NCBI RefSeq assembly: GCF_004770475.1
Contig: NZ_RQHK01000002.1
Location: forward strand, 722,001-786,000
From: Leptospira mtsangambouensis
Lineage (GTDB): Bacteria > Spirochaetota > Leptospiria > Leptospirales > Leptospiraceae
Direction: 5' to 3'
DNA: 64,000 nt
Positions within the stretch are counted from its first letter, which is position 1; each line of letters begins with the position of its first letter. Positions 7,503 to 16,021 of this stretch are shown here, piece after piece. The notes under the pieces are model-generated. The model ran no database searches. It was not told the DNA's origin and was given only the letters and a program-made list of their open reading frames with translations. The translations under genes and the position numbers were made by a program.

Positions 7503-8522
7503 TCACTCAATATATTCTTCTTTTTCTTTCTTAAATAGAATCTGGTTTTCTTCTTCTAAAACTCTCGCCACTTGCACAATTTTACTTCTTGCTTCGTTTA
7601 TCTCTCGTAAGGTGACTCGTGGTTTCATATCCAGGGCATCTAAAATATCTTCAGACCTGTTTTGGCTCATATTGTTTAGGAATTTTTTCCTGATTTCATC
7701 TCCGGCACCACGGATGGCAAGAGATATGGACGAGTCATCAGCCAAACGGTTGATAAGGATTCGCATTTCTTTATTATCCAAAGAAAGGATGTCTTCAAAG
7801 GTATAAAGTTTTTCACGGACTTGGTCGGCTACATCGGGTGAAGATTCTTCTAGTTCGGAAAGAATCGTTTCTTCGGCCCCTTTTTCCATAAAGTTCAAAA
7901 TGTTCGCAAGGACGTGAGCCCCACCTGCTTCGGAGTATTCCTGTTTGTCCCTTTCTTCATATCGTTTTTTGAGGATCCTTGCGATATTTTGGATCACATC
8001 AGGATGGGTTTTGGAAGTGGTGGCAAGTCTTACAGCTATTTTTGCCTGTTCTGGTTTGGGAAAGAGTTTTAAAACATCAGCCGCTTTTTTGGGATCCAAA
8101 TGTGATAAGGTCACGGCAATGATTTGTGGAGATTCAGTTCCGAGCATTCCTTGCAAAACTCCCGGCTCCACTTGGTTTAAAAATTCAAAATCGTTTTTAG
8201 TCTCTTCTTTGTGGATTTTTTTTAGGATCACATTGGCTTTTTCTGTTCCGACAGTCTGTTCCAAAAGGGATTTCGCAGTAGAGAGCCCACCGGATGTGGT
8301 TTCGTTTAAATCTTCTATGGTATTATGAAATTCTTTTAAGATGACCTCTCTTTCTTCTTTCGAGATGGAGCGGATTTTGGACATTTCCAGAATCACTGCT
8401 TCGAGCATGGTGTCATCGAGATGTTTCAGGACATCGGCAGCTCTTTCTTTGCCAAGGGATAAAAGGAGGAGGGCGGCTTTCCGTACGCCAGGAGTGGCGG
8501 ATGTACTGTTCTCGGGCTTCAT
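7503..8522 (-). CDS. fliG: Flagellar motor switch protein FliG
   Basis: FliG forms the rotor ring that couples stator torque to the flagellar motor and helps set rotation direction. The 339-residue length is usual. The N-terminal segment VRKAALLLLSLGKERAADVL, the middle segment with ESPQIIAVTLSHLDPKKAA (the EHPQ motif appears as ESPQ) and the C-terminal torque region with FEDILSLDNKEMRILINRL and SEDILDALDM are all recognisable. It stands alone on the minus strand rather than in a fliF-fliH operon. Leptospira carries more than one fliG-like gene, so this may not be the main rotor copy. A 9-bp inverted repeat lies in its upstream region. Confidence 0.92.
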   Translation of the reverse strand: MKPENSTSATPGVRKAALLLLSLGKERAADVLKHLDDTMLEAVILEMSKIRSISKEEREVILKEFHNTIEDLNETTSGGLSTAKSLLEQTVGTEKANVILKKIHKEETKNDFEFLNQVEPGVLQGMLGTESPQIIAVTLSHLDPKKAADVLKLFPKPEQAKIAVRLATTSKTHPDVIQNIARILKKRYEERDKQEYSEAGGAHVLANILNFMEKGAEETILSELEESSPDVADQVREKLYTFEDILSLDNKEMRILINRLADDSSISLAIRGAGDEIRKKFLNNMSQNRSEDILDALDMKPRVTLREINEARSKIVQVARVLEEENQILFKKEKEEYIE

Positions 8523-8569
8523 GTGACATAATTCTCCCAGTTTCCTGATACTGTCAAAAAAAACTTATC

Positions 8570-8601
8570 TAATGAGACAAAATTTTCTAAAGGTCTCATT
8601 A
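8570..8601. promoter_or_regulatory. 9-bp inverted repeat in the fliG upstream region
   Basis: TAATGAGAC (8570-8578) and its complement GTCTCATTA (8593-8601) flank a 14-base A/T-rich spacer. The repeat lies between divergent fliG and the small gene at 8653, the right position for an operator. No protein partner is known. Confidence 0.4.
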
Positions 8602-8652
8602 ACTTCGTACGATACCCTTTGTAAGTTACAAAGATAAGGGAAACAAAACCAG

Positions 8653-8862
8653 ATGGACAAAGCACACAAATTCAAAAACACACTCGAAAGATACATCCAC
8701 TACCGAGGAATCGATATCGTTCTCCACTTGAAAGACGGACAAAGTATTGAACTCGATAAAAATCGCCAAATGATGGACGATGTAGTGATTGGAAATCTAG
8801 CGAATGGTGTGGTTCGTATCCCTATCGCAGACATCCAAAGCGCTGATTTTTTCGCAGCATAA
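8653..8862 (+). CDS. Small protein of unknown function with an SH3/Sm-like strand pattern
   Basis: This 69-residue soluble protein has a basic N-terminal helix (KAHKFKNTLERYIHYRG). Short strands follow: IDIVLHLKDGQSIEL, then DDVVIGNLANGVVRIPIADIQ. The pattern of strand, K-D-G turn, strand, and a closing IPIxDI segment resembles small five-stranded barrels of the Sm or SH3 kind. I do not recognise a named family. It is divergent from fliG and convergent with the pyruvate dehydrogenase E2 gene. The compact length, start and clean coding pattern make it a real gene; the fold is only a guess. Confidence 0.6.
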   Translation: MDKAHKFKNTLERYIHYRGIDIVLHLKDGQSIELDKNRQMMDDVVIGNLANGVVRIPIADIQSADFFAA

Positions 8863-8884
8863 ACTACAACCACTTCCGAATGTT

Positions 8885-10219
8885 TTAGATCACACCGGCC
8901 ATAAGGCTCGGTTGTTCTAAAAGACTCTTGAGAGTCCTTAAAAATTCGGCCCCCACCGCACCATCGATCACTCGGTGGTCGCAAGACAAAGTGAGAGACA
9001 AAACCCGGCCTGCTACCACGGAACCATTTTCCACAACCGGTTTGTCTTCCACAGAACCAACGGCCAAGATCCCACTTTCTGGTTCGTTGATGATGGCAGT
9101 GAACCGACTGATCCCATACATTCCTAGATTGGAAATGGTAAAAGTTCCACCTGAAAATTCTTCGGGTTTTAGTTTGCGTTCCCGGGCACGTTTTGCTAGT
9201 TCCTTCACTTCTTTCGAAATTTCTAAAATGGATTTCCCATCTGCTCCACGGATAACGGGCGTTAAAAGACCTCCATCGAGAGAAACAGCTATCCCTACAT
9301 CCACTCGACCAAATTGTAAAATAGAATCTCCTTGGAAACTCGCATTGACTTTGGGATGAAGCCTTAGGGCTGCAGCAGTGGCTTTGACGATGATATCGTT
9401 TAAACTGACTTTGACTTGGAGTTCTGGATCCAAATGTTTTTGGAATTCGGAAAGTTCCAAACGAAAAGACTCCATTGCCTTTGCATTTACATCCACATTC
9501 AAATAGAAGTGGGGGAGATTTTGTTTGGATTCGGTCAGGCGTTTGGCTATGGTTTTTCGCATTCCATTCAAAGTCACAACTTCATCTGCGCGTGTTGCGG
9601 CTTTGCTCGCGTATTGAGTTGAACGAGACCCTTGGCTTAAAGTATCCAAAACATCTTTTTTAGTGATCCTTCCCTCAGGCCCTGTTCCGATCACTGTATG
9701 CAAATCAACTCCGTGTTCAATGGCAATCGATTTGGCCAGAGGAGAGGCAAGGACACGAAGTCCTCCTCGGTTTGTTGGATTTATCTCGCTAACCGCAGTA
9801 ACCGAGTTCATCGAGGTTGGGTTCTGTTTTGTTTCAGATTCTTGGGAAGTGATTACCGGGGTCGTGGGTAACGAAACGGAAGGTTGGGTGGCTTGGGTTT
9901 CTTTTGGGAGTGCAGTTTCTGGCTTTGTTTGGTTAGGTGATGGTTTGGGAAGATCCGCTAACAGAGAAGATACATCTTCCCCTGGTTTCCCAATTACAGC
10001 CAAAGCCTGTCCCACTTTTAATTTGGCACCTTCTGAATGTAGGATTTTTAAGATCACTCCTGTTTCAAAGGCCTCCATTTCCATCACTGCTTTGTCTGTT
10101 TCTACTTCGGCGATGATGTCGCCAGGAGAGACGGAATCTCCTTCTTTTTTTAACCACTTCACAATGGTTCCTTCTTCCATCGTAGGGGAAAGTTGGGTCA
10201 TTTCTTGAATTTTTGCCAT
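8885..10219 (-). CDS. pdhC: Pyruvate dehydrogenase E2, dihydrolipoamide acetyltransferase
   Basis: E2 transfers acetyl groups from E1 to coenzyme A within the pyruvate dehydrogenase complex. The true start is the ATG at 10219 (MAKIQEM), preceded by GGAGA; the longer open frame runs into the upstream gene. Domains in order are one lipoyl domain with the lipoylated lysine at residue 43 in ETDKAVME, a Pro/Thr/Ser-rich linker, a peripheral subunit-binding domain (VLASPLAKSIAIEHGVDL), and the catalytic domain ending in CDHRVIDGAVGAEF with the H-x3-DG motif. At 444 residues it is normal size. It is the last gene of pdhA-pdhB-pdhC; no E3 gene is in the window. Confidence 0.93.
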   Translation of the reverse strand: MAKIQEMTQLSPTMEEGTIVKWLKKEGDSVSPGDIIAEVETDKAVMEMEAFETGVILKILHSEGAKLKVGQALAVIGKPGEDVSSLLADLPKPSPNQTKPETALPKETQATQPSVSLPTTPVITSQESETKQNPTSMNSVTAVSEINPTNRGGLRVLASPLAKSIAIEHGVDLHTVIGTGPEGRITKKDVLDTLSQGSRSTQYASKAATRADEVVTLNGMRKTIAKRLTESKQNLPHFYLNVDVNAKAMESFRLELSEFQKHLDPELQVKVSLNDIIVKATAAALRLHPKVNASFQGDSILQFGRVDVGIAVSLDGGLLTPVIRGADGKSILEISKEVKELAKRARERKLKPEEFSGGTFTISNLGMYGISRFTAIINEPESGILAVGSVEDKPVVENGSVVAGRVLSLTLSCDHRVIDGAVGAEFLRTLKSLLEQPSLMAGVI

Positions 10220-10230
10220 TGTCGGTTCTC

Positions 10231-11205
10231 CTACTGTAACATCTCGCGGATGGTATCGGCAACTCTTGTTGCGTTTGGCAAACTCATTCTTTCTAAGTTG
10301 GCAGCATAAGACATGGGAACATCCATTTGTGTCACTCGTTCCACGGGGTGGTCCAAATAAGCGAAGGCATTTTTTTGGATGAGGTAAGCAATTTGGGCAC
10401 CAAATCCTGCCACAGGCCATCCTTCTTCCACAACAAGTGCCCTGTTTGTTTTTTTGACAGATTCGTAAATTAGATTTTCATCTAACGGGCGTAAACTGCG
10501 TAGATCCACAATTTCGACAGAGATCCCTTCTTTTTCGAGAATGGCCGCTGCTTCTTCGGCAAACCCGAGAGCTCTAGACCAAGTCACAAGTGTGATGTCT
10601 GTACCTTTCCGTTTGATTTCGCCAAGGCCCAAAGGAATGGTGTATTCCTGTTCGGGGACTTCTCCTTTGGATCCGTATAACACTTCTGATTCAATAAAAA
10701 TCGTAGGGTTATTGTCTCTGATGGAAGATTTGAGTAGGCCATAAGCATCCTTTGGAGTGGCAGGACAAACCACTTTGAGGCCTGGACAATGGGCATACCA
10801 AGATTCGAAAGCTTGGGAGTGTTGGGCACCAAGTCTTCCTCCCGCACCCCCGGCACCACGAAAGACAATCGGCATAGGGAACTGGCCCCCACTCATATAA
10901 TTCATTTTTGCGGCTGAGTTGATGATTTGATCAATGGCAACAAGAGAGAAGTTCCAAGTCATAAATTCAATGATGGGGCGTAAGCCAACCATCGCCGAAC
11001 CCACTCCAATCCCAGCAAATCCATTTTCAGAAATAGGAGTGTCAATCACTCTCTCTTCCCCAAATTTTTCTAGCATCCCTTGGGAAACTTTATAAGCCCC
11101 TTGGTAATGTCCCACTTCTTCTCCCATTAAATAGATGGATGGATCTTTTTCCATTTCTTCCACCATGGCACGGTTTAACGCTTCTCTGTAAGTTAGAATG
11201 GCCAT
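10231..11205 (-). CDS. pdhB: Pyruvate dehydrogenase E1 component, beta subunit
   Basis: The 324-residue E1 beta subunit pairs with E1 alpha to decarboxylate pyruvate using thiamine diphosphate. The N-terminal MAILTYREALNRAMVEEM, the MGEEVGHYQGAYKVS segment with the cofactor-contacting glutamate, RVIDTPISENGFAGIGVG, and the C-terminal LRSLRPLDENLIYESVKKT are typical of the transketolase-like beta chain. The start codon directly abuts the stop of the alpha gene (11206), and the E2 start is 11 bases past this gene's stop, so the three are co-transcribed and probably translationally coupled. Confidence 0.94.
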   Translation of the reverse strand: MAILTYREALNRAMVEEMEKDPSIYLMGEEVGHYQGAYKVSQGMLEKFGEERVIDTPISENGFAGIGVGSAMVGLRPIIEFMTWNFSLVAIDQIINSAAKMNYMSGGQFPMPIVFRGAGGAGGRLGAQHSQAFESWYAHCPGLKVVCPATPKDAYGLLKSSIRDNNPTIFIESEVLYGSKGEVPEQEYTIPLGLGEIKRKGTDITLVTWSRALGFAEEAAAILEKEGISVEIVDLRSLRPLDENLIYESVKKTNRALVVEEGWPVAGFGAQIAYLIQKNAFAYLDHPVERVTQMDVPMSYAANLERMSLPNATRVADTIREMLQ

Positions 11206-12192
11206 TTATTTATCCTCCGAATACACATACTTGTGTAGTTGGGAAAGGGGAGGTTCTGGTGATGTCTCTGCGTATTGGTAAGCTTCATCCACTTGGGTTT
11301 GGATTTCCAAATCCATTTTGTCCAATTCTTCTGTTTTAATCCCACCTAATTCAAGTTCGTGTCTTGCTCGCATCAATGGGTCTTTCTTTTTATAAGCTTC
11401 TAATTCTTCTTTGGTTCTATACTTGGCAGGATCCGACATGGAATGGCCCCGAAACCGGTAAGTGGAAACTTCGATGAGAGTTGGTCCTTCACCACGGCGA
11501 GCTCTTTCTACAGCCACTTGGACATGGTCTCTGACCTTTCTCACTTCATCTCCTTCGATATGGTCGCGAGCAATGTCATAAGCATATGCCCTCACAGAAA
11601 CATCTTTGACAGCAAGAGCCCTATATTCGGGAGTTCCCATCGCATAATGGTTGTTCTCGCATATGAAAACGACGGGAAGTTTCCAAATAGCAGCAAGGTT
11701 TAAACCCTCATGAAACGATCCAATATTGGCAGCACCTTCGCCAAAAAAACAAATGGTGACAGAATCTTCTTTTTTAAATTTAGAAGCAAAGGCAATCCCT
11801 GCGGCAAGTGAGATATGACCTCCCACAATTCCGTGCCCACCCATAAAGTGTGCGTTGCGATCAAAAAAGTGCATCGAACCGCCGTTACCTTTTGAGATCC
11901 CTGTTCCTTTTCCAAATAACTCAGCCATAAGAGGTTTGGGACTAAGTCCTCTAGCCAGTGCATGGCCGTGGTCTCTATAGGTGGAAACAATATAGTCTTT
12001 TGGGGTGAGGGCAGCGATCGAACCAACACCCACTGCCTCTTGGCCGATGTACAAATGTAAAAACCCACCAATTTTTCCTACGCTATAGGCTTTGGCAGCG
12101 GCTTCCTCAAACTTTCGTATAAGTACCATTTGTCTGTAGAACTCTTTCAACTCGCTCACAGATTGTGAGTCTTTTGGGATAGAAGAAACCAA
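11206..12192 (-). CDS. pdhA: Pyruvate dehydrogenase E1 component, alpha subunit
   Basis: The 328-residue E1 alpha subunit carries the thiamine diphosphate motif as GEGAANIGSFHEGLNLAAIW ending in ENN, plus the YRDHGHALARG segment that contacts the cofactor and RGHSMSDPAKYR in the regulatory loop region. The gene begins with TTG at 12190-12192, supported by a strong GGAGG ribosome site six bases upstream. It is the first gene of the operon. The two-subunit E1 is the form typical of Gram-positive bacteria, mitochondria and spirochetes rather than the single-chain enterobacterial AceE. Confidence 0.94.
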   Translation of the reverse strand: MVSSIPKDSQSVSELKEFYRQMVLIRKFEEAAAKAYSVGKIGGFLHLYIGQEAVGVGSIAALTPKDYIVSTYRDHGHALARGLSPKPLMAELFGKGTGISKGNGGSMHFFDRNAHFMGGHGIVGGHISLAAGIAFASKFKKEDSVTICFFGEGAANIGSFHEGLNLAAIWKLPVVFICENNHYAMGTPEYRALAVKDVSVRAYAYDIARDHIEGDEVRKVRDHVQVAVERARRGEGPTLIEVSTYRFRGHSMSDPAKYRTKEELEAYKKKDPLMRARHELELGGIKTEELDKMDLEIQTQVDEAYQYAETSPEPPLSQLHKYVYSEDK

Positions 12193-12297
12193 CGAGAACC
12201 TCCAAAACGACTAAAAAACTACACTATTTAGACGCAGAAGGAAAGCAAAAATCTTGCTCTCAGAAGGATCGTAAAAGACAGTTTCCTTAGGACCTTT

Positions 12298-13581
12298 ATG
12301 AAAATTACGAACGCTGGAATCGAATTCTTAGAATTCAATGAATTTAAAAATTTTGCTGTTGATTATGATTTGTTAGGTTCTGTTTCTCTCAGTGAACCAG
12401 TCGTTGATAAAAACGGTAGTATCCTCATCAAAGAAAAAGTGGCGATCAAGGAAAACGTTTTAAAGAAACTAGAAGGTATGGAAGGAAACTACATCCCTTC
12501 GTTTAAGTTAGCAATGTCCAAAGATTTGATGCGGATGCTTCGAATGGTCCTTTCGAAAGCAATCCTCAGTCGAATTGAAGACAGATCCAATGAGTTTATT
12601 TTTCATTTGTATGAACAAAATGCTGAGAGAATGGCTAGTCTCAAAGGAATCATTCAAAATTCATTTTATTCCAAGTCACTTGCTTTATCTTTTTTTCGTG
12701 TTCTTCTCAATCACAAAGAGTTTTTTAATCATCTTGCTGACTTTGGCCTTCTGAGTTTAGGATCGGTGATCCAAAAACAATATGGGTTTAAGATGGTCAA
12801 CCGGTTCAGTTTTTTAGCTGGTCTTTGCGCTGACATAGCTGTATCGAAGGAAGGATTGTACAAACAAAGTTTTTTCGGGTCTTCACTTTCTTCTGCAGTC
12901 AATCTTTCTTTGGAAATTGCAAGAAAACTGAACCTACCAGAAGAAGTCATCAGTGCGATTAACAACCATGGTTCCAATGGGTTTGAAATTCCTGGAGTGG
13001 TTCCTGCTACAGTAAACGTAGATGACCTTCGCAAACACCAATTGAATCAGGATCTTTTGGCTGGAAGTGGGATGGAAGATGATGCCAGCGATGATGAAGA
13101 AGAGGCGGGTGAGTATGCTGATGACACTGCTGAAGTCACATTAGATGCATTAAAAATTGCTCGTTACATCATGGAAAATTTAAAGGTATCCACTGAAAAG
13201 GAACATGTGTCTGAAAAATTGTTAGTGATGTTTACTTACAATGCAGAGAAAGGACTCTTTCGAAAAGACCTTGCCGATCCAATGACAAGCAGGTTTAAAG
13301 AATTTGACCAAGCCATCAAACGCATTCGAACCATTGCAGAAATTGAAAACAAATGTAAGTTCCAAACTTCCGCTTGGGCCTATCCGAAACCAAAAGCAGC
13401 ACAAATTCTTTGCCGAGACAAAAATTACCAATGCCCTTGGATTGTGAATGGTTGGGATTTAAGAATCATTTCTCCCCAGGACCCTTTTGGTCATATTGGG
13501 ACTTCTCTTGATGTGGGAACCTATCCGAAATGTGCTTTAGAGGAAGAACTGCATGCTAAGATCAAGTATACAGATAGTTAG
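12298..13581 (+). CDS. Unknown protein, possibly a degenerate HD-GYP domain
   Basis: This is a 427-residue soluble protein without a named match. The N-terminal part (LLGSVSLSEPVVDKNGSILI, then KLEGMEGNYIPSFKL) resembles the lead-in region of HD-GYP cyclic-di-GMP phosphodiesterases. In the middle, LNLPEEVISAINNHGSNGFEIPG is placed like the motif where active HD-GYP proteins have HHE-x2-DG-x-GYP. The HD pair and most metal ligands are missing, so catalysis is unlikely. A very acidic stretch (DDASDDEEEAGEYADD) follows near residue 260. The C-terminal 100 residues contain four to five cysteines. A bidirectional terminator ends the gene. Confidence 0.5.
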   Translation: MKITNAGIEFLEFNEFKNFAVDYDLLGSVSLSEPVVDKNGSILIKEKVAIKENVLKKLEGMEGNYIPSFKLAMSKDLMRMLRMVLSKAILSRIEDRSNEFIFHLYEQNAERMASLKGIIQNSFYSKSLALSFFRVLLNHKEFFNHLADFGLLSLGSVIQKQYGFKMVNRFSFLAGLCADIAVSKEGLYKQSFFGSSLSSAVNLSLEIARKLNLPEEVISAINNHGSNGFEIPGVVPATVNVDDLRKHQLNQDLLAGSGMEDDASDDEEEAGEYADDTAEVTLDALKIARYIMENLKVSTEKEHVSEKLLVMFTYNAEKGLFRKDLADPMTSRFKEFDQAIKRIRTIAEIENKCKFQTSAWAYPKPKAAQILCRDKNYQCPWIVNGWDLRIISPQDPFGHIGTSLDVGTYPKCALEEELHAKIKYTDS

Positions 13582-13591
13582 AAAATAAAAA

Positions 13592-13615
13592 AACCAACCG
13601 AAACTTCGGTTGGTT
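13592..13615. terminator. Bidirectional rho-independent terminator
   Basis: The stem AACCAACCG/CGGTTGGTT with loop AAACTT is flanked by an A run on the left and by TCTCTTTT on the right. It therefore serves both the plus-strand gene ending at 13581 and the minus-strand lipoprotein gene ending at 13637. Confidence 0.9.
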
Positions 13616-13636
13616 CTCTTTTACAGAAAAAGATGA

Positions 13637-13885
13637 TTAGAAACCTGCTGGTTTTTTAATGTCTTTTGTTGCGTCTTTGATCGCGCCTGTTGCTGCTTTT
13701 TTAGCTTCTGCTTCTGCAGTTTTCACTGCTGCATCTACTTTTTTCTCTACTTCTGTAGTTACTTTTTTCGCTGCATCTTCAACAGATTCGATTTTTTCTT
13801 CAACAACCGGCTCTTCTTTTTTGCAGAATGCAAGTCCAGAAGCCATAGTCACACCAAGAATTAAAACGAGTAGTTTTTTATTCAT
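13637..13885 (-). CDS. Small Ala/Lys/Glu-rich lipoprotein
   Basis: The protein is 82 residues from the ATG at 13885, chosen because AGGAGA lies just upstream and because MNKKLLVLILGVTMASGLAFC is a proper lipoprotein signal with the cysteine near residue 21. The mature part is low-complexity and amphipathic (EDAAKKVTTEVEKKVDAAVK, AEAEAKKAATGAIKD), and is probably a single long helix. Such proteins in spirochetes are abundant small envelope lipoproteins of unknown role. A large perfect palindrome lies upstream, between this gene and fbp. Confidence 0.75.
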   Translation of the reverse strand: MNKKLLVLILGVTMASGLAFCKKEEPVVEEKIESVEDAAKKVTTEVEKKVDAAVKTAEAEAKKAATGAIKDATKDIKKPAGF

Positions 13886-13940
13886 TGAAAGTTCTCTCCT
13901 AAAATCTTTTAATTCTGCCAAAACTACTAGAACATCATTT

Positions 13941-13966
13941 CCATTGAAAGAAATTTCTTTCAATGG
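13941..13966. promoter_or_regulatory. 26-bp perfect palindrome upstream of the small lipoprotein gene
   Basis: The 13-base arm CCATTGAAAGAAA (13941-13953) is followed directly by its exact complement (13954-13966). Reading the minus strand, a TTGAAA lies inside it and an AATGAT 18 bases further on could be the -10 box, so the palindrome would cover the -35 region and spacer of the lipoprotein promoter. It starts ten bases after the fbp stop codon and has no T run, so an operator is more likely than a terminator. Confidence 0.55.
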
Positions 13967-13975
13967 TTTCGAAAA

Positions 13976-15010
13976 TTATGACTTAGGAACAAATGTAAGA
14001 AATTCTTCTACTTCCTTTTTGCTACCAATAATGAGCGTTGTTCTTTCATGAAGGTCTTTCGGGGTCAGGTCAAGGATTCTCTCACCCTTAACAGTAACGG
14101 CCATTCCACCAGCTTGTTCTGCGATATACGCCATAGGAGCTGCTTCATACAACAAACGAAGTTTTCCATTCGGATACTTGGAAGATTTTGTATCATTCGG
14201 ATAGAGGAAAATCCCTCCCTTCAAAAGGTTTCTATGGAAATCCGCAACAAGTGATCCAATATAACGAGCTGTTTTTGGTTTTTTTCCACCTTCGATGGAT
14301 TTGATTTTTTGGAGATAGGCTTGTACTTCCGGAGACCAATAGGATGCGTTTCCTTCATTGGCAGAATAAATATCCCCAGACGCTGGCATTTGCATATTCG
14401 GATGGGAGAGTAAAAATTCACCCACACTTGGATCTAAGGTAAACCCAGAAACACCCTTTCCTGTAGAAAGGACAAGCATCGTGGAAGAACCATAAATGAT
14501 ATAACCTGCGCAGCGTTGTAAATGGCCTTGTTGTAATAAATCTTTTTCGTTTCCAGGTTCTTTGGAATTGGGTTCTAGTCTTTGGTGGATGGAGAAAATG
14601 GTTCCAATCGATACATTGGTGTCGATGTTAGAGGATCCATCCAAAGGATCGATCGCCATCGTGTACTTTCCAATATTGTAGCCTCCAGGAATGGGAATGA
14701 TATGTTCGTGTTCTTCGCTGGCCAGAACACAAAGATGGCCACATATTTTAAGGGACTGGTTGAAGGCATTGTCCGCATATTGGTCCAGTTTCATTTGGGT
14801 CTCGCCTTGGACGTTTGTGTCGTCCGTGGCACCGAGAATATCATCTAAAAGCCCTGCTTTTCTGACCTCGCGACCAACAATTTTGGCTGCGTAGACTAAG
14901 TGGCTGAGAAGGGCCGTAAATTCTCCCGAGGCATGAGGGATTTTGAGTTGCTCTTCTAGAATGAATTGCGATAGAGAGATGAGTTTTTTTTGTTTCGGTG
15001 TTGCGTTCAC
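13976..15010 (-). CDS. fbp: Fructose-1,6-bisphosphatase, class I
   Basis: The enzyme hydrolyses fructose 1,6-bisphosphate to fructose 6-phosphate, the committed step of gluconeogenesis. That suits an organism that lives on fatty acids and cannot rely on sugars. The 344-residue length is typical. The metal-binding motif is present as DPLDGSSNID, with SIGTIFSI following, and the phosphate-binding region as KGGIFLYPND and KLRLLYEAAPMAYIAEQAGG. It stands alone on the minus strand; the gene at 15116 is divergent. Confidence 0.94.
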   Translation of the reverse strand: MNATPKQKKLISLSQFILEEQLKIPHASGEFTALLSHLVYAAKIVGREVRKAGLLDDILGATDDTNVQGETQMKLDQYADNAFNQSLKICGHLCVLASEEHEHIIPIPGGYNIGKYTMAIDPLDGSSNIDTNVSIGTIFSIHQRLEPNSKEPGNEKDLLQQGHLQRCAGYIIYGSSTMLVLSTGKGVSGFTLDPSVGEFLLSHPNMQMPASGDIYSANEGNASYWSPEVQAYLQKIKSIEGGKKPKTARYIGSLVADFHRNLLKGGIFLYPNDTKSSKYPNGKLRLLYEAAPMAYIAEQAGGMAVTVKGERILDLTPKDLHERTTLIIGSKKEVEEFLTFVPKS

Positions 15011-15115
15011 AGGTTCCCCGAGTTGTTTTTACTCCATTTTGGGAGCATAACGCCAGGGGCAATCCTTTCTCCTTTTGATTGGTCAGGCCCGCGCCGATAC
15101 TAAAACTAGATTCCG

Positions 15116-15940
15116 ATGATAGATCCAACTCATGTAAGTCCATCCCCCTCCATGCAAATGACAGACTACCATTCCCGTAGGCTTGGCATTAGTTTTGCCA
15201 GTGTCGGCGCCCATTTGGGTTGGGTTTACCTTGCCGGTGAAATCGTTTATGAATTTGGTAGGACGGAAAAAGAGGAATGGCTCAGAAGTCTTGTTTCCGG
15301 TCAAATGACAACCCTCGTCCGGGAACTGGAATTTATGGAACCAAAATCCCTTGGGACTTTTTCAGAAGGGGGAAGGGATTTAAAGATCAATATCATTCGC
15401 CTTCCTGAAGGAGAAGTTCCTGTTTTTGCCCTTGTTGTCCAGGAAATCGAACCAGAACTTTCAAAACGAAATTGGGAAGATCTATCAAACCAAGTTTTGA
15501 CTTTTTGTGCCACAGGGATTTCCCTTCGGGAAAAGAACCTTCTGGATTTTCCAACCATCATAGAGCCAATCCGAAAAAAAATAGATCGTTCTCTCACCAA
15601 GGATCTGCCTGCGGGAGTGATTGCATTTTTTCACCTCCAGGACCTCTCTCCCTTTTTTAAACCTTTGGGTGTGGTCAAAAGCCAAGAGATCTTACGGGAA
15701 GTGACCGCCACCCTGCACAAAGAAACAAAAGAAAACGAATTCAATTTCCAATTGAACCCAAGGTCCTATTTCCTTTTTTGTCCGGGAGAAACTCTCGATG
15801 GCGCCAATCATAGGTTTGGATCCCTTTATTTTCCTTCCAAACATTTGATTTTGGACTACAAACTCAAGATTTTCCCCATTGACCGGGAGATTTTAGCGGA
15901 TGATTCTCGATTTTCTGCCATTTTCATCGAAAATTTCTGA
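15116..15940 (+). CDS. Unknown protein, C-terminal part resembling a degenerate GGDEF domain
   Basis: The 274-residue protein has no signal peptide or membrane segment. Residues about 160-240 (PAGVIAFFHLQDLSPFFKPL, then SQEILREVTATLHKE, then NPRSYFLFCPG) have the strand-helix-strand spacing of a GGDEF domain. In place of GGDEF there is NPRSY, so no cyclic-di-GMP synthesis is expected. The N-terminal part is not recognised. The resemblance is by eye and weak. It precedes rpsU by 80 bases on the same strand. Confidence 0.4.
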   Translation: MIDPTHVSPSPSMQMTDYHSRRLGISFASVGAHLGWVYLAGEIVYEFGRTEKEEWLRSLVSGQMTTLVRELEFMEPKSLGTFSEGGRDLKINIIRLPEGEVPVFALVVQEIEPELSKRNWEDLSNQVLTFCATGISLREKNLLDFPTIIEPIRKKIDRSLTKDLPAGVIAFFHLQDLSPFFKPLGVVKSQEILREVTATLHKETKENEFNFQLNPRSYFLFCPGETLDGANHRFGSLYFPSKHLILDYKLKIFPIDREILADDSRFSAIFIENF

Positions 15941-15957
15941 TTAGTTTTTCGGCTGAA

Positions 15958-15986
15958 TTGACAAATCAGGGCGGTTTCCGATACCG
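15958..15986 (+). promoter_or_regulatory. Possible promoter of the rpsU-dnaG-rpoD operon
   Basis: A perfect TTGACA (15958-15963) is followed after 17 bases by ATACCG (15981-15986), a poor -10 box, about 40 bases before the rpsU start. The -35 is convincing, the -10 is not. Confidence 0.35.
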
Positions 15987-16021
15987 TCAAAACTAGACCA
16001 TTTTTACAAAAGGACAGTTGT

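Noticed and set aside
9663..10208. Plus-strand open frame of 181 codons opposite pdhC
   Set aside because: It is antisense to the lipoyl domain and linker of a clear E2 gene, and its composition reflects that gene.
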